Positions 18,904 through 31,351 of a stretch of DNA of 64,000 nt are shown here, piece by piece. Every line of letters begins with the position of its first letter. Position 1 is the stretch's first letter. Made by a program: the position numbers and the translations under genes. The stretch comes from Hirudo medicinalis. Its lineage: Eukaryota; Annelida; Clitellata; Hirudinida; Hirudinidae. The notes beneath the pieces are model-generated. The model had not been told where the DNA came from. It was given only the letters and a program-made list of their open reading frames with translations, and made no database searches. The stretch covers positions 104,310 through 168,309 of the forward strand of contig MPNW01000143.1 in NCBI GenBank assembly GCA_011800805.1, written 5' to 3'.

Positions 18904-21514
18904 CTAATTATCAAAATCGCATCCGTATTCAGGATCTGTACCGGTAACGTTGGTCCAAAAAATGCATCTGGTCCCATTCTGGCAGTTGAGCTAAATATGA
19001 AAAATTAGCTTTATTTAACTAATAAAAATGATAATAATAATGTATGTAATTAAGTTTAACATAATATGTGATAGTATAATAATAAATAGTTCACATTTTT
19101 CAACAGCGCTTAGTGTTAATGAAGTGATCTACCTAACCATTCCAGCTTTATAAGCATACAGCGGTTAAACATTTATCCAAGACACAATGGATTTGCTACA
19201 GACTTATTTGCTATAAACACTGCCACATTCCAATGTTACCTCTTTGCAAGGATCAGAGCACAGGCATGTCTGACATCCATTGGGGTCGAATAAAAATCCA
19301 CTTGTGGGGCAATCAGAATCGCAAGCAATTGCAGAGCATCCTGAAACTTGAAGCGGGTGTCAAGAAATTTGTATATTTATGAAATGAGAATTATTGAACG
19401 AATGCGATGCTAATTAAACAAGTTAAAAATTGTTTCAATTATAAAGCGTATCGAATCTTGTAGCATTATGAATCAGAGATAATATCCTTTCATTCTGACA
19501 TTTCTCGCAACTGGCCGATTCCCCGATGATTCTGCCGTTGTAAAGCACTGGCTTTTCTTGGCATTCGGTTCCAGCTGGACAATTGTTGAACTTCAGAAAA
19601 ATAGTGAAATATGGATATTCGATTAATTGCAAAATTATATTGAATTATATAAATATGTTAAAAAACAAATAAAATATTAAAATAAGAAAGTCCAAGTCAT
19701 GTTTTATTAATGACTCTTAACATTTTTTTTTATCGAATCCGCAATTGAGCCACAATTGTAAAAGTAGACGTCAATTGCATACATTTAGGATGTTGCTGCT
19801 GTCGATATATTTTAAAAGAGCAGAACATCGAAGTGATTTCATAAGTTCTGGTTATATGAAAATGTTTAGTTGTGATGATAATAACGCAAAGCAATCTTCT
19901 ACAATGAATAAAATATCAAACTACAATTCTGAGGTAAGGCTTTGAAAGCAACATGGATTTCCAATCTCAAAGTTTAAATTTTTAAATAAAAATTATCAAT
20001 TAAATCGAAGCATTAGTTTATTGTTTTATAATCCTAGTAATTAAAAATTAATATTTTGTTAAATCTTATCACATTACATCAGATTAATGTTAAAATTCAC
20101 AGACCCTGTAGGAACATTTAGTTAGACACGTCTCACACGGACAATTTCCAGAAACATCAGCAGAGTACCTCTTTAACTCATGACAAAATGGACCATCTTT
20201 CGGACACTCTGGGCAACCTTCAGTTGATGCATTAATGCATTAATCCATAATGTGGAGACACAAGGACATTATATATTTATATTATATTTATATTATATTT
20301 ATATTAATTTATATATATATTTATATTAGGGCTGTCCATATTAACGATTAATCTTCCGATTAATCGCTAAGAATTTTAACGATTAATTTGTTTTATGATG
20401 ATTAAATTTCGATTATTTTTGTTAATTACTTACTGAAGCAATGTCGATATTTAATTGGACAGGAGATTTTAATTTGTTATTGTTACTGCTAAAAATGGTC
20501 GACTCCAAGGTAAATGGTAAATTGCGTGACCATTTTGGTTTTAAAGTATACGATATCAATAAAGTTATTGATGGTGAGAAGATGTACTTTTTCGCTGCGA
20601 GAAAGTCTTAAAGTGGCAGCACTTACTGACTTTCAAAGTAGAGTTGAGAATATAAAGTCACCCGAGATCTTGAGCTTTTGAACGTAATCGTAACACGCAG
20701 ACTGATGTAGATGAACAAAGTTGGGAGGATAATAATAATAAAAGTGCAGAGCCAGAGCCGCCGTAGAAGAAACCACAACTGATACTGATTTATAATGATT
20801 CAGAATCTGAGTCTGAAGATGACATGACTGTAGGTGTCATTGTTGACAACGAATTGCAGAAGTGCAGGAAAGACCAAAAAATTCCTGAGTCACAAGATCC
20901 TCTGATCTGGTGACAAGTTAATGCTTGTCGTTTTCGAAATTGACATCTTTTGTACGCAAGGTATTATGCAAGGTATTATACAGCCACATCTGCACCATGT
21001 GCACATCCGTTTATATTGTGAATAAACTGCATCTTTAACTCCTGACATTGTGAAGAAGTTAATCCGCTTAAAAGACTGGTCGAAATCGAAGGAATGAATG
21101 AGTGAACTGAACAATAGCAGTAATTTTAGTTTGTCCTCGCATAATAAAAAGAAATTTATAAAATCAAATTACTTAATCAGTGGATTAAATTCGATTTTTT
21201 GTATCAATTTAAACATTTTCTAAATATCAATTAATCGTCAATTATTGTAAGCTTAATTGTTTAAGAAATCATTAATCGTTAACAGCCCTAATTTATATAC
21301 AAGATGTAAATGTGTTTGAACGGAAACACTCTGATGAGAAGTTAAACGAAATACATGGCAATTATGTAGATATCATTTTACAAGAAATCAAGTTAAAGTA
21401 AATTAAAATAATAAATTATGAAAAAGAAGCTGTCATAAGTTGTAATAGTAATCACTCGCCTGTGGCCATCATTGCAACACAAACAAGGAAGAAAAGACGG
21501 AGTTGTATCATCAT
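18904..21514 (-). CDS. Secreted antistasin-like cysteine-rich protein A, 150 aa
   Basis: Five exons (21514-21460, 20217-20105, 19590-19500, 19346-19240, 18990-18904; junction phases 1-0-1-0). Exon 1 is a signal peptide (MMIQLRLFFLVCVAMMA). Exon 2 holds CPECP and a CPCETCLTKC cluster. Exon 3 has NCPAGTEC. Exon 4 is an antistasin-type repeat (CDSDCPTSGFLFDPNGCQTC, then LCSDPC). Exon 5 is a short cysteine tail ending CDFDN. Antistasin repeats are small disulfide-bonded modules that in leech proteins inhibit serine proteases. Inhibition here is inference, because only one repeat is present and its reactive-site residue is not identifiable by eye. Intron 1 uses a GC donor (GCGAGT at 21459) and contains a complete-ended hAT element. 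Exon 2 and 3 donors (GTCTGT, GTCAGA) are also weak. Groups with F and G by its 91-nt exon 3 and DPCKE ending. Confidence 0.8.
20319..21298. mobile_element. Decayed hAT-type DNA transposon with perfect 8-bp target duplication
   Basis: Element body 20327-21290. The left end is TAGGGCTGTCCATATTAACG and the right end, inverted, is TAGGGCTGTTAACGATTAAT. The two share TAGGGCTGT and then AACGATTAAT, with a small indel. Both sides carry the 8-bp duplication ATTTATAT (20319-20326 and 21291-21298). Eight-base duplications and TAGGG-type ends are hallmarks of hAT elements. Inside, on the plus strand near 20530, is LRDHFGFKVYDINKVIDG, reminiscent of a BED zinc finger of hAT/ZBED transposases. No intact transposase remains. 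It sits in intron 1 of gene A. Confidence 0.88.
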
Positions 21515-22817
21515 GAGAGTACAAAATGGAGTTTCAAGTCAAGCGTTATAAGCTGTAAAATTTTTAAGCAATAAATAGTCCTGAGTTAAATTAATTTTTA
21601 TTGATCCAATCTAGAATTATTGCTAATGAATTGTCACGCAATCGAAGCACAATGGACGAATGAAATTGTTACAAATTGTTGCAAACGATAGTATTGATCC
21701 ACTTTGCGTTATCTCACAGGTATGATGATTTCGTGATCTTCTTTAACATAATGACTGCTATACTTCTGATAAGCTACACTCATTTTCTGTCGTATTAAAA
21801 TTATAACCAGAGATCATTTATCGCGCTGGCACATGTGCTGTTACGATAAGTAGAAACTAAAACTAAAACTAAAAGCGAAGTGCATGAAAACTATTTCTAT
21901 TCGTCTTATATTTATTAGTTAATAATAATAATTTAAAAAACACACATTTTACCCTTCTTCAACTATTACCGCCTCAACTTTGAAATGTACTGCCATTTCG
22001 TGCACTCTTTTCCCTGTTTAAGATATGGTGGGTTCACTAGTTGGAATGGTTTAATTAACAAAATATCATACTTAACTGTTTCTGAACACTTATTCGGTAT
22101 TGAACCTGAAAACGATTAGCTTTCACACAGGTTTAGCTAGCACTGAACTTGATGTAATTGACATTGCTTGAGTCTTGCTAATTTTTCACTACCAGTGGCA
22201 CTCCTAGCAAAATAATTAAAATGTTTTTTCCTCCACATAGAATAGATACATCATACACTCAAAACCTATTGTAAAAATATGAAATGGGTTGTCTAAAGAG
22301 CGGTATGTTAATCCCTTAAGAACATCCCTGGAGCCGCTTTTTTCCGGTTTCATATTTTGTTAAACTTTACTTCTTTTTTTTGTTATTATGTGAATTTTGC
22401 TGTAATCATTGAAAACAACAATTTGTTTCTTCTGCAAGCTAATAGTATTATCAGGTATTATGCTTTTTAAGGAGATCGTCGTTGCTTCACAAATGTATAT
22501 GGAAGTTTATAAAGGAAGCAGATGGCAAACCTCGAGTCAAGGTTGCCTGTAACGGTGAAGGTTGTTGCAGTACTAAGTATTTAATCATTAAATCATCTCC
22601 TTAATATGCATTCCTTCATTTAATTTGTTCCGGAATGATTAATAGACTAGAAACAGACGTAAAGAAGTTACAGTATCAATTAAATAGTTTCTCTTTTCAT
22701 TTAGAGTTTTTTTTATGAATGTTGAGAAAAATTCTGCAACTGAATATCAAGTTTTTCGATGCTATATTTATTTCTTTCAAATGTTAATGTTCATTTTCAG
22801 GCTTGAAGAATAAATAA

Positions 22818-23839
22818 TTATTCGTCAGGGGTTGTTGGAAGAAGTGGTGCGCATGCAACATTCGGTTCCATGAACGTTGAAGTGATCCACATAACACATC
22901 CGTTTGGACATTGAAGCTGAAAATTATTTTGATTAAAAACAAGCGCAATGTTTATTAAACATTAAAAAAAATAAAAAGTTGAAAGCAATACTTCAGCACA
23001 GAGATTGTTGCAGAGGCAAGTGTTGCAACCATTCAAATCATGGAGATAGCCGGAAACTGGACATTCATTGGAACAAGTCTCATTGCGACAACCGGAAACT
23101 AAGAAGACCGAGATTCAATTTTACTCACTAAAAGTAGCCTTACTATGGAGACTTAAGAAAGTCTATTAATCCAGCGACTTACATGGCACGCATTTGGCGA
23201 CCTGCACTTTGTTACTGAAATACGAAGGCACTTCAATACATTCTTCGCCGACCTCACATGAGCCGTCCTATCGAAAGATAACAAATGTATCCTTATGGTT
23301 TACATGATTTCATGATTGTCTTTTAAATTCTCGTTATACAAGCAATGTTTTATCCTAAATCTCTCACAAAATGTGACAGTTAATGGACCACTCTTAACTG
23401 GTCTTAAGTCTTAACATACAAACCTTCTTAAACACCTTGCACATTAACAAAATATCATCCATCTTAATTATTGAATGATACTGAATATTTCAGAATAATT
23501 GGACATTTATTATAAATAAATTATGGCAATTGAGAGTGTTCAAGATTACTTACTCTAACATTGCATCTGGCGACACAAACAGAACATGTGCAGTTTTCTC
23601 TAAAAATGCTGTACAATTGGTCGCAAGAATCGTTATTCGCTGGACAATCCTTACATCCTAGAATAATAAGGTAAGTCCTTGGAGAACGTGTTAAGCCCTT
23701 CTTAAGTGAAATATTTATTCAATGTTACAAAACGATATCATCTTTATCTTTATCTATAACCTTTTTATGTGTCACACTCACTTTTCGATCCTTGAACAGA
23801 AAAGATCACCAAAGAAAAGATCAGAATGACAGCCCTCAT
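22818..23839 (-). CDS. Secreted antistasin-like cysteine-rich protein B, 150 aa
   Basis: Five exons (23839-23782, 23657-23554, 23267-23183, 23098-22992, 22916-22818). Signal peptide MRAVILIFSLVIFSVQGS, then CKDCP with CTCSVCVARC, then DGSCEVGEECIEVPSYFS (exon 3). The antistasin-type repeat is CSNECPVSGYLHDLNGCNTC followed by LCNNLC. The tail is LQCPNGCVMWITSTFMEPN and ends in a short Pro/Thr stretch. Protein length matches gene A although sequences have diverged. The compact gene of 1 kb has no inserted transposon. Subfamily 2 (B, C, D, E) is defined by the 85-nt exon 3, the G(E/Q)xC spacing and the MEP/LEP motif in the tail. Presumed extracellular. A protease-inhibitor role is inferred from the repeat only. 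Confidence 0.85.
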
Positions 23840-25876
23840 TTTCAGAGATAAGGAATCGCTGTTAGATGTAATATAATATAATATAAGATGTAAACAAACA
23901 AAACCTTTAAGTGCAAGAGATGTTAGGGCAGTTAATGTAAGAATTAATTTAGATACATTAAATGTATTAACTTAATGTATAAAGACATATTAATGAGATA
24001 TTAATATGAAACATTACTTTCAAAGGAACTCCTGATTCCGGACTACCTAATTCCGAATTTATATAAGAGAAAGATGCGAATTATGATATGGATTATTGGT
24101 TAGCACGGATTGTTGAGCGACCAGTATTTTTGCAAATCCATACCTGTTTTCTGAAGACTTCTTTGTTCAATTCGGCGTAAAGAAAGCTTTCATCAATGAA
24201 GTGTGATTTTTTTTATTCGCAAGGAACCTTAACCCCAATCGAAACTCTTTCCTATATTTTGACGGCTTTGACGGTTTATTGAGCAAATAACAACCTCCCC
24301 ATTGTTGCTTATACTTTTGATTGTCTCAGTAATAGCCAACTGCTTCATTCTATTAAATAACTAACGAAAATATATACAATTTTATTTTTTAATAGCTGTT
24401 AAGGAAATGGTTGGATTAATTATAGCAGAGTTAGCAAGGTGCTTTATTTCAGAACAACTTTTGTTTACTAAATGTACAAATAAAACATTTTAATCAAATC
24501 ATCCATTATAATTAACTTGAAAGCGAGAAAGTTAATTTATCAGAGTGAAAAATGTCCACTGATTGTACATCCAGAAACGTAATATTAAACAGTACTTTTA
24601 AAGGGCAATTTATTTACAAATATTAGGAGAGGTCACAAAGAGATAAGAATGCCAGGATGTTCATGACATTAAAATTGAATGATGTTTTATGGCGCTCATG
24701 TCAAATGTCAAATGCCGATTAGTTAGTTATTTAGCTTATAAGCATAAATTATTTATTTATGACTTTATAATTGTAGGCCTATCCAGGAGATACTGCAATG
24801 CTGGGCCAACTCGAAAGAAGAGTCTAAAGGCAAGCCGAGACACGCTCCTTTAACTAAAACTAATTCAGAAATTGTTAATTTACAACGAATTCGGCGTGCA
24901 GGTTGGCCAAATGGGTTGCGTTCCTGCATGCGGTCTTAATGGCAACAGTCATAATGTGTCGTGTTCGCAATCCAGCTTGTACCGCAAGGGAGCGCCATAG
25001 AGTAGAGGCGCTACATAAATGGTAGAACGATAAAAAAGTGCCTTCACGTCCTACCTGGATAAAGAAGGCACTCAAAAGATCGGCTAATTGAAATTGCAAT
25101 TATAATATTTGTTCCGCGAGGCTCGCAGATGAAGGCTAAACATTAATTTAAATAAATCTATAAAATTTTCAATTTACATATTGAATAATGAATATTATTG
25201 TTAGGAAAACTAAGGAAGCTTTTGTCAGGCACAATTTTGTCTTCGGTGCCATCAGGGCCGCCGATAGAAATTTCGGGTCCATAAATAATGTCAATTTGGT
25301 AATGGAAAAGCAAAAAAATCCATGGTTGCAATAGTTTAATATTTTAAAATCTGGGTGGGCCGGGGCCTGGGCATAATGATAATCTTCTGGAGAAATTGGT
25401 TTAAAAGATTTTTTAAAGCTGTTTTTGCGTTACAATGAACATTATGAAATATGTATATATATATATGAATGGCTATATTAATTACCTTGATCATATTTAA
25501 CAAATATTTTCAAATTACTCTCTAAGTATCAATAATCATAATCATAATCATAATCATAATAATCATTGGGCAATCGAGTACTCCTATGTCTCCTGCATGT
25601 CATCTTTAGGTTAAGTTTATAAACATTTAAGTTGTTTTTTGTTTTTTGTACTTAATACTTGTGCGCCTGTAAATATGCATCACTTCATTTAGCGCTTTAA
25701 TCTTGAGCCAAAATATTCAGAATCGTTTTTTTTTTTCGACTGTTTTCTTGGTTTAAAAGAAACAACGTCTACGATGCTGCGTTAGTTTTATTCCAAAGTT
25801 CGTTTTAAATCCAAGCAGAGCAAGAGGTGTTCTCATCGCGAAATTATTGAAATTGAATTATTCAGTAGCATCTGCT
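23840..25876. other. Spacer between genes B and C; SINE, otherwise nothing recognised
   Basis: About 2 kb of AT-rich spacer. A tRNA-derived SINE (family 2) lies at 24890-25050. The stretch immediately upstream of 23839 should hold the gene B promoter, but no TATA or other element stands out clearly. Confidence 0.4.
24890..25050 (+). repeat. tRNA-derived SINE, family 2 copy
   Basis: Starts TTGGCCAAATGGGTTGCGTT (box A-like), followed by a box B-like TGTTCGCAATCCAG, then GGGAGCGCC, GCGCTACATAAATGG and AAAAAAGTGCCTT. The same modules in the same order occur at 43945-44080, and partly at 49120-49300 and 56140-56240. Confidence 0.7.
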
Positions 25877-28622
25877 TCAGTAGCATTCAGCTTCTGGTTC
25901 CATAGCAGAACCACTAGACCACATGTAACAACCACTGGGACATTGAAGCTGAAAATAGATCAGTTGTTAATAAATGAATTAAAACATTTGTCTCAAACTT
26001 AACCAAATGTTTACTTCAGCACAGAGATCGTAGCAAAGGCAAGTGTTGCAAGAGTTCAAATCATAAAGGTAGCCTGACATAGGACATTCAGTGGCACATG
26101 TCTCGTTAAGACAACCAGAAACTGCAAAAGGTTTGGGAATAAATCTATTAGTTGTAGGCACAAGAGATGAAATAGTATTTTTCGTAACTTAACTACTGCT
26201 CGCTGACTAGTACTAGACAAGATACTTGAATGTATTATTAGGAATTAATTAAAATATTTGAATAGCGTAATATACCCGCAAGCAAAACAGGTAAGATGAT
26301 GAGATTATGCTTTGATTAACCAAGAAAAAGTGAATAATAACCTACATGGCACACACTCAGCAACCTTCACTTTCTCACTGAAATTTACAGCAACCTCAAC
26401 GCATTCTTCTCCCTCGTCACATCTGTCATACTGTGAAATGATTAATTTTAAGTATTACTGAATTGTTAACAGTTTAATAATATTAGAGCAGCATGTTAAA
26501 GAAGAGATGATCACAATAGCACTCACCCTAGCACTGCATCTGGTGATGCAAACAGAACAAGTGCAATCATCCTTGAAAAAGCGAACAACTTCGTCGCAAG
26601 GATCGGAGCTCTTCGGGCAATCAGAACATTCTGAATTATAATAATCAATGTTGTTGGGCAACGAAGTAAAAGTAATGTGTGTGTGTGTGTGTTTAATTAA
26701 CGTCCATTTCATAACTAGATGATTAGGACGGGAAAAAAAAAGTAAAAGTAACGCGTTACTTTGCTTAAGTACAATCAGAATACTTTTTACATGTAACGAA
26801 GTAAGGAAAATTTTCAGTACTTTTACTTGTAACGAAGTAAGATTGTCACTTGTTCAGCATTCCTAAATCCCAAAAGTCTAACTTGAAAAAAACATGTGGA
26901 ATGCGTGCATCCAACGCATGTTTGGAAATATGAAAATTTGACAAAGAATGCGCGCAAACGAAAGGCAGTCAGTGACAGTTCCCATAATTTCAAAGAAAAT
27001 TTTACCAGCCCAGAGTACCCGGTACATTGGTTGATCAGACTGATTTTCAAAGACAATCAACCTGCTTAGCGCTTAGAAAAATGAAAACAGACAACGGTGC
27101 AAACTTTGTGAAAGCATTCTCTGTTTTTGGTCAACAGAGCAATGATGAAAGTGACGACGATAATGGTGATGACAGTGAAGCAAATGTTGACGTTGTTTTT
27201 GATGTCAATGAAGCTGTTCTGATTCTCCTGATTACCATTTTCTACGTCATCTGCGTTGTGCTTGTCACACAATAAATGTAATATCAATGCGGGATGCTGA
27301 CAATGCAGAGCATGATGCAGTGCATAAGAAAATCTCACGATCTGTTTTTGCGAAGTGTCAAGCTCTCTGGAATAAATAAGGCAGATCTTCATTAGCAGTC
27401 GACACCGTGATGGAAACATTTAAACTTGGTTTGAAAAGGCCCAATGCAACACGGTGGAATTCTGTCTTTCTTGCCATAGAACGACTTTAACGTTTGATAA
27501 ACGAGAATGGAGAAGCTACTTTTTGCTGCTGTTTGTAATAAATAAGTGCCGCGACCACATCTGCCGAGCTGGCATTCCTCAATGAATATGTGGTAGCCAA
27601 GAAGCCAGTCGTCCAGGCGTTGAACATTTTTCAGTCGGAAAAAATATGTTCATGGGATACCTACTGCCAACGGTGGTCAATCTTCATGAGAAACTGGTCT
27701 CTGCCATATCGTGCAAGCCGCTAATTAAGATGGTATCGATCGAAGATTCCAGAACCTATTTAGTGACATGGATGTTCACAATCCAAAGTTCAAAATACAC
27801 ATATTGGACATGCAACATCTCATTGATCGACAGTGGAATCCAGGTATTACATATCTTACATATTCAGCATAAAAGTAATAGTCTGATTTTAAAATAATAA
27901 AATACTAATAATTTTCATGACAAAAGCTATGTCTTTATTAGTTTTAATTAATGATAATACTAGTATTATTACTATTATTACTTAAATTACTAGTATCTCG
28001 ATACTTTAGTCTTTATATAATGATACTGAATACATGAAGAAGAAAAAAAACCTTGTGACTGTAATTAATGCGGAGACATCTTAAATATTTGTTTGTAAAT
28101 ATTTAGAATCTTTTACAGCCACATTCACTTAGCGGTTCTTCTTCTTTTCTTTCTTTCCCTTTTTGATCTAGAACGTTCTTTTTGTTCTTCGCGAATAGTC
28201 GTTTGTCCTTCAATCCTCCATCGTTGGGCATTATATTACATTAATTTATGTTATATTACAAAACGTAACAGTGACTTCGGTAAGACTATCCATTGACGAA
28301 TGACTATTACTAAACAGATTCAGTACTTTTACTTTTTACTTTTGAAGTAACTTTAAAATGCTGATAATTTTTACTTTTACTCGAGTACAATTCTTAACAA
28401 ATACTTCTACTTTTACTTAAGTAACTTTTTGAGGCATTACTTGTACTTTTACTTAAGTATTGAAGCGCAGTACCTTTTACAATAATCACAATTTCATCAG
28501 CACGCATCATAATTTGAGTGATTGGAATGGCTAATATGAATTGAATGAACTAATTAATCACTTTTCATGAAGCCTTGAACGATGCAGGCAGCCAGCAGTA
28601 CGAGAAGGAAAACTGTTCTCAT
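25877..28622 (-). CDS. Secreted antistasin-like cysteine-rich protein C, 142 aa
   Basis: Five exons (28622-28562, 26630-26527, 26430-26346, 26121-26015, 25948-25877). Signal peptide MRTVFLLVLLAACIVQG. Exon 2 has CSDCP and CTCSVCITRC. Exon 3 is YDRCDEGEECVEVAVNFS. Exon 4 is the antistasin-type repeat CATECPMSGYLYDLNSCNTC then LCYDLC. Exon 5 is LQCPSGCYMWSSGSAMEPE, ending ECY. Closest to gene B by wording. In the repeat the usual NGC is NSC, so a conserved glycine is lost. Intron 1 is about 1.9 kb and is largely occupied by an hAT-type transposon relic. Confidence 0.84.
26735..28470 (+). mobile_element. hAT transposon relic with transposase fragments
   Basis: Plus-strand fragments of an hAT transposase can be read despite stops and frame changes: TDNGANFVKAFSVFG near 27087, AKCQALWNK near 27350, PNATRWNSVFLAIERL near 27450, and PVVQALNIFQSEK with MFMGYLLPTVVNLHEKL near 27610-27700. 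The last two correspond to the conserved hAT catalytic and dimerisation regions. Both ends are built of repeated ACTTTTACTT / AAGTAAAAGT motifs (26740-26835 and 28320-28460), typical of one hAT terminal-repeat type. Exact ends and target duplication could not be set. It lies within intron 1 of gene C. Confidence 0.75.
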
Positions 28623-29829
28623 TGTTGACAAATAAAGGATTCTAAGTATTAATTTAAAAGAGTTATTTCTTTGGATTAAATGTAAAATAAAAGTTGAGAT
28701 CTTACCTGCAACAGAACTGGTAATGGATTAAATCGTATTGTATTTATAAGCCGGAGACTAAGTCGTAAATCTGAATTTTTCCACGGTACGTTGCCGATTC
28801 TTTTGTGACATGGCCAACGAATCCATACTGATTCAAAAGATCTTTATTCATAATTTCAGATGAATTATGTCTCCAGAAAATTGTCCTCATAAATTGTTTC
28901 TGATTTATGGATTTAACTGATTACCGATGACAAATTAATCATTCGCCTACCTTTGGCAAGTTTGTTGGTTACCTTTGATACTGTTCTTTGCACTTACTTT
29001 AACCTCAACAGGCTCTTCATGAGCGTAGATAATACTTTCAAATATTATCAAATCATCACTTTTAGTGATATTTTCGTCATAAAGCCAACTTCGATTGATA
29101 ACATTTTGGAGCATTTAATAAATTTTAATAAATTATTTAAGAAGCTTAAAGCTAAAATATAAAATTAACAAATTTTCTAATGAAAAGATAAAATATGCTC
29201 TAAATGAAATCGAACCATTGATTGCAAGGTGCGTTTGGACACATAAGGACGCACGACACTTGAGTAAAGAAAGCTCCGATTGTGATGTTATTGTGATGTT
29301 ATTGATAAAACATCAAGGGTGTAATTGCAGTTGGAAAACAAAGCTTTCACTGTTATTTATCCGTGGCTGGTGCATAATTTTGAGTAATTTCTAATGGCAT
29401 ATTTAATTGTTGCTGTTATAATTAATATTTGTAAAAACATCACAATGATCAATATGGTTCCAGGCAAACACACATTTTGTATTTTATGTAATTATGTAAT
29501 GAATAACTAAAAATTATTATTTTTGTATTAACAAATAATTATTTGATAAAAATATAATTAGACAATATTTTTATGTTTAATCGGGTCAATACTAATAAAT
29601 TCAGTAATCGATTTCTACATGAAAAGAAAATGAATTGATAAAATCAAATCTTTTGATTCCGGATAAGTTTGATGGAGACGACGACTACTTGTGAATGAAC
29701 CAATTGTGATTGTGTCGTTGTTCTTTCTTTGTTTAAGTTAAATGTTTATACAATTAACCATGCAATGCAATCGCAATGAATTTTACTACGCAAGTAAACT
29801 AACTTCGAAAGTTATTGTTACTTTTCTAG

Positions 29830-30560
29830 GCCAAGACCCGTGATTCAAATCCTCAAGGACTACTTCACCGGTTTCCAGATGTGATTCTCGACGAAGGCTT
29901 TCACAACATCATTTCACCACAAAGTTTCCACCCCAGGTCGGATGCGCAATCTCTCTTAGTAATGGTTATGCATGCCATCTTCAACGCAGCCGGGTCACAC
30001 ACTCCAGAGGCGTACATAGGCAAAGGTGTCTGCATGCCTTCAATCATAGCCTTCATGGACGATACAAAACTTGTTTTGATCAGGAGAAGGGCTGTTCAAA
30101 AGACTTTGTAGAAATTGGTCGAGTTGCTGAAATGGTGCAGAATGTCTTTCAAGCCGCAAAGTCCAGAAGTTTTGCCCTGACAAGAAGAACCATCAGTGGA
30201 GGCATTTGAGCGGAAAGTATGCCGTTTCTCCGGGAGGTGACTTGAGCTGTCCCTTGAGGAGGAGAGCGACGCGCTCAAGTGCGAGAAGTTTATCGATTTG
30301 ACAATGGATTTGAGGCAACAAGATACGTCGTGCAATTCTCCGCAATCGAAGCGAATCGCAAGCAGGGCTTGATTAGCAGATCCATCCTTGCATTAATTCC
30401 TCAGCGAAATTGGCCTGTCAAGCAAGGACAGAACGAAGTACATGAAAAGAGTGTCCGAGACTTTTGAGGCATCTTCACAATGGATATGGAGTCACAGGAC
30501 ATAAACCTCGAATCGTCGCGCCACGAAATTCATAATAAACGTATAATTTATAAATTTCCT
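29830..30560 (+). mobile_element. Non-LTR retrotransposon fragment (reverse transcriptase FMDD region)
   Basis: One plus-strand frame reads FNAAGSHTPEAYIGKG and then SIIAFMDDTKLV, with FMDD at 30052-30063. After a stop codon it continues LVELLKWCRMSFKPQ. This order (F-x-D-D box, then W-x-x-M-x-FKP) is the palm and thumb arrangement of LINE reverse transcriptases. Several stops and frame changes show it is dead. Neither end nor poly-A tail is defined. Confidence 0.65.
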
Positions 30561-30639
30561 CGCGACGATTAATATTAGAAAATGGCCGAAAAAAGGCTAC
30601 AAAAGGTTTCAAAAGGCCGAAAGGGAAGCTAGATTTTTT

Positions 30640-30790
30640 AGAAGTTAGACGGCTTTATCAGCGGCTCGGCCCGTCATCCGAGAGAATAAGGAGATTTCAA
30701 GGGCCGAAAGGCACGAACAAGGAGTCACTCCGCTGAGGATTCCGTCGCAGCTCAACAAGAGTTTTCAATATCTCTGTACTTTTTTGCACC
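30640..30790 (+). repeat. Dispersed repeat related to 35440-35545
   Basis: GAGATTTCAAGGGCCGAAAG followed by CTGAGGATTCCGTCG is similar to the reverse complement of 35440-35545 (GAGATTCAAAGGGCCGAAAC, CTGAGGATCCCTGTCG). Translated, both give RF-GPK and PLRIP-like segments. Probably part of a retroelement. Confidence 0.5.
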
Positions 30791-31351
30791 TTTGCTCGGG
30801 TACCTTTACTGAGGCGGACTTACTAAAGAAATAGCACCGCCTTTTTGAACAATTTACAAAGATCTCCAGATATTAATCTCTAGATATGCATCACCTTGTA
30901 TGAAATATTGAAAATAAATATATTTGAACCTGATTTTACAGATGTTTAAGATGTGAAGTTTGGCTTGGAATATGGTTTTTTTTTCATACAAACATTTTTT
31001 TTTCAACAAATTGTAATCACCATGTTGTATTTAGTGCACCAAATTTTTGAAACCTTTTGAAAGCTTTTGAAACCTTTTGAAAGCTTTTGAAACCTCCAAA
31101 TTGCTTTCGAAAACACCACTGTTTTTTTCAAATATAAACTTAGAGTTTATTTATAGCTAAATTTTTACCTCAATTCATTTATTTATGATCGATTTTTCAT
31201 CTATTTGATCGAGCACTTTTGAAATTGAAGTTTCCCATTACTTTTATTGATAGTTTCAAGACCTTAACAGTTTGTTAAAATATTAATTATGCCTTCCAAT
31301 GAATATTTTTTATCAGAAAAAATATTGAAAATTGATTCTTAATCGATAATC

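Larger units (their letters stand above)
28623..31351. other. Spacer between genes C and D; LINE fragment, otherwise unremarkable
   Basis: Includes the upstream region of gene C, an AT-rich section (28950-29650) without coding signal, a LINE reverse-transcriptase fragment (29830-30560), a dispersed repeat (30640-30790) and a short tandem of CTTTTGAAAC/G units near 31045-31096. Confidence 0.4.
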
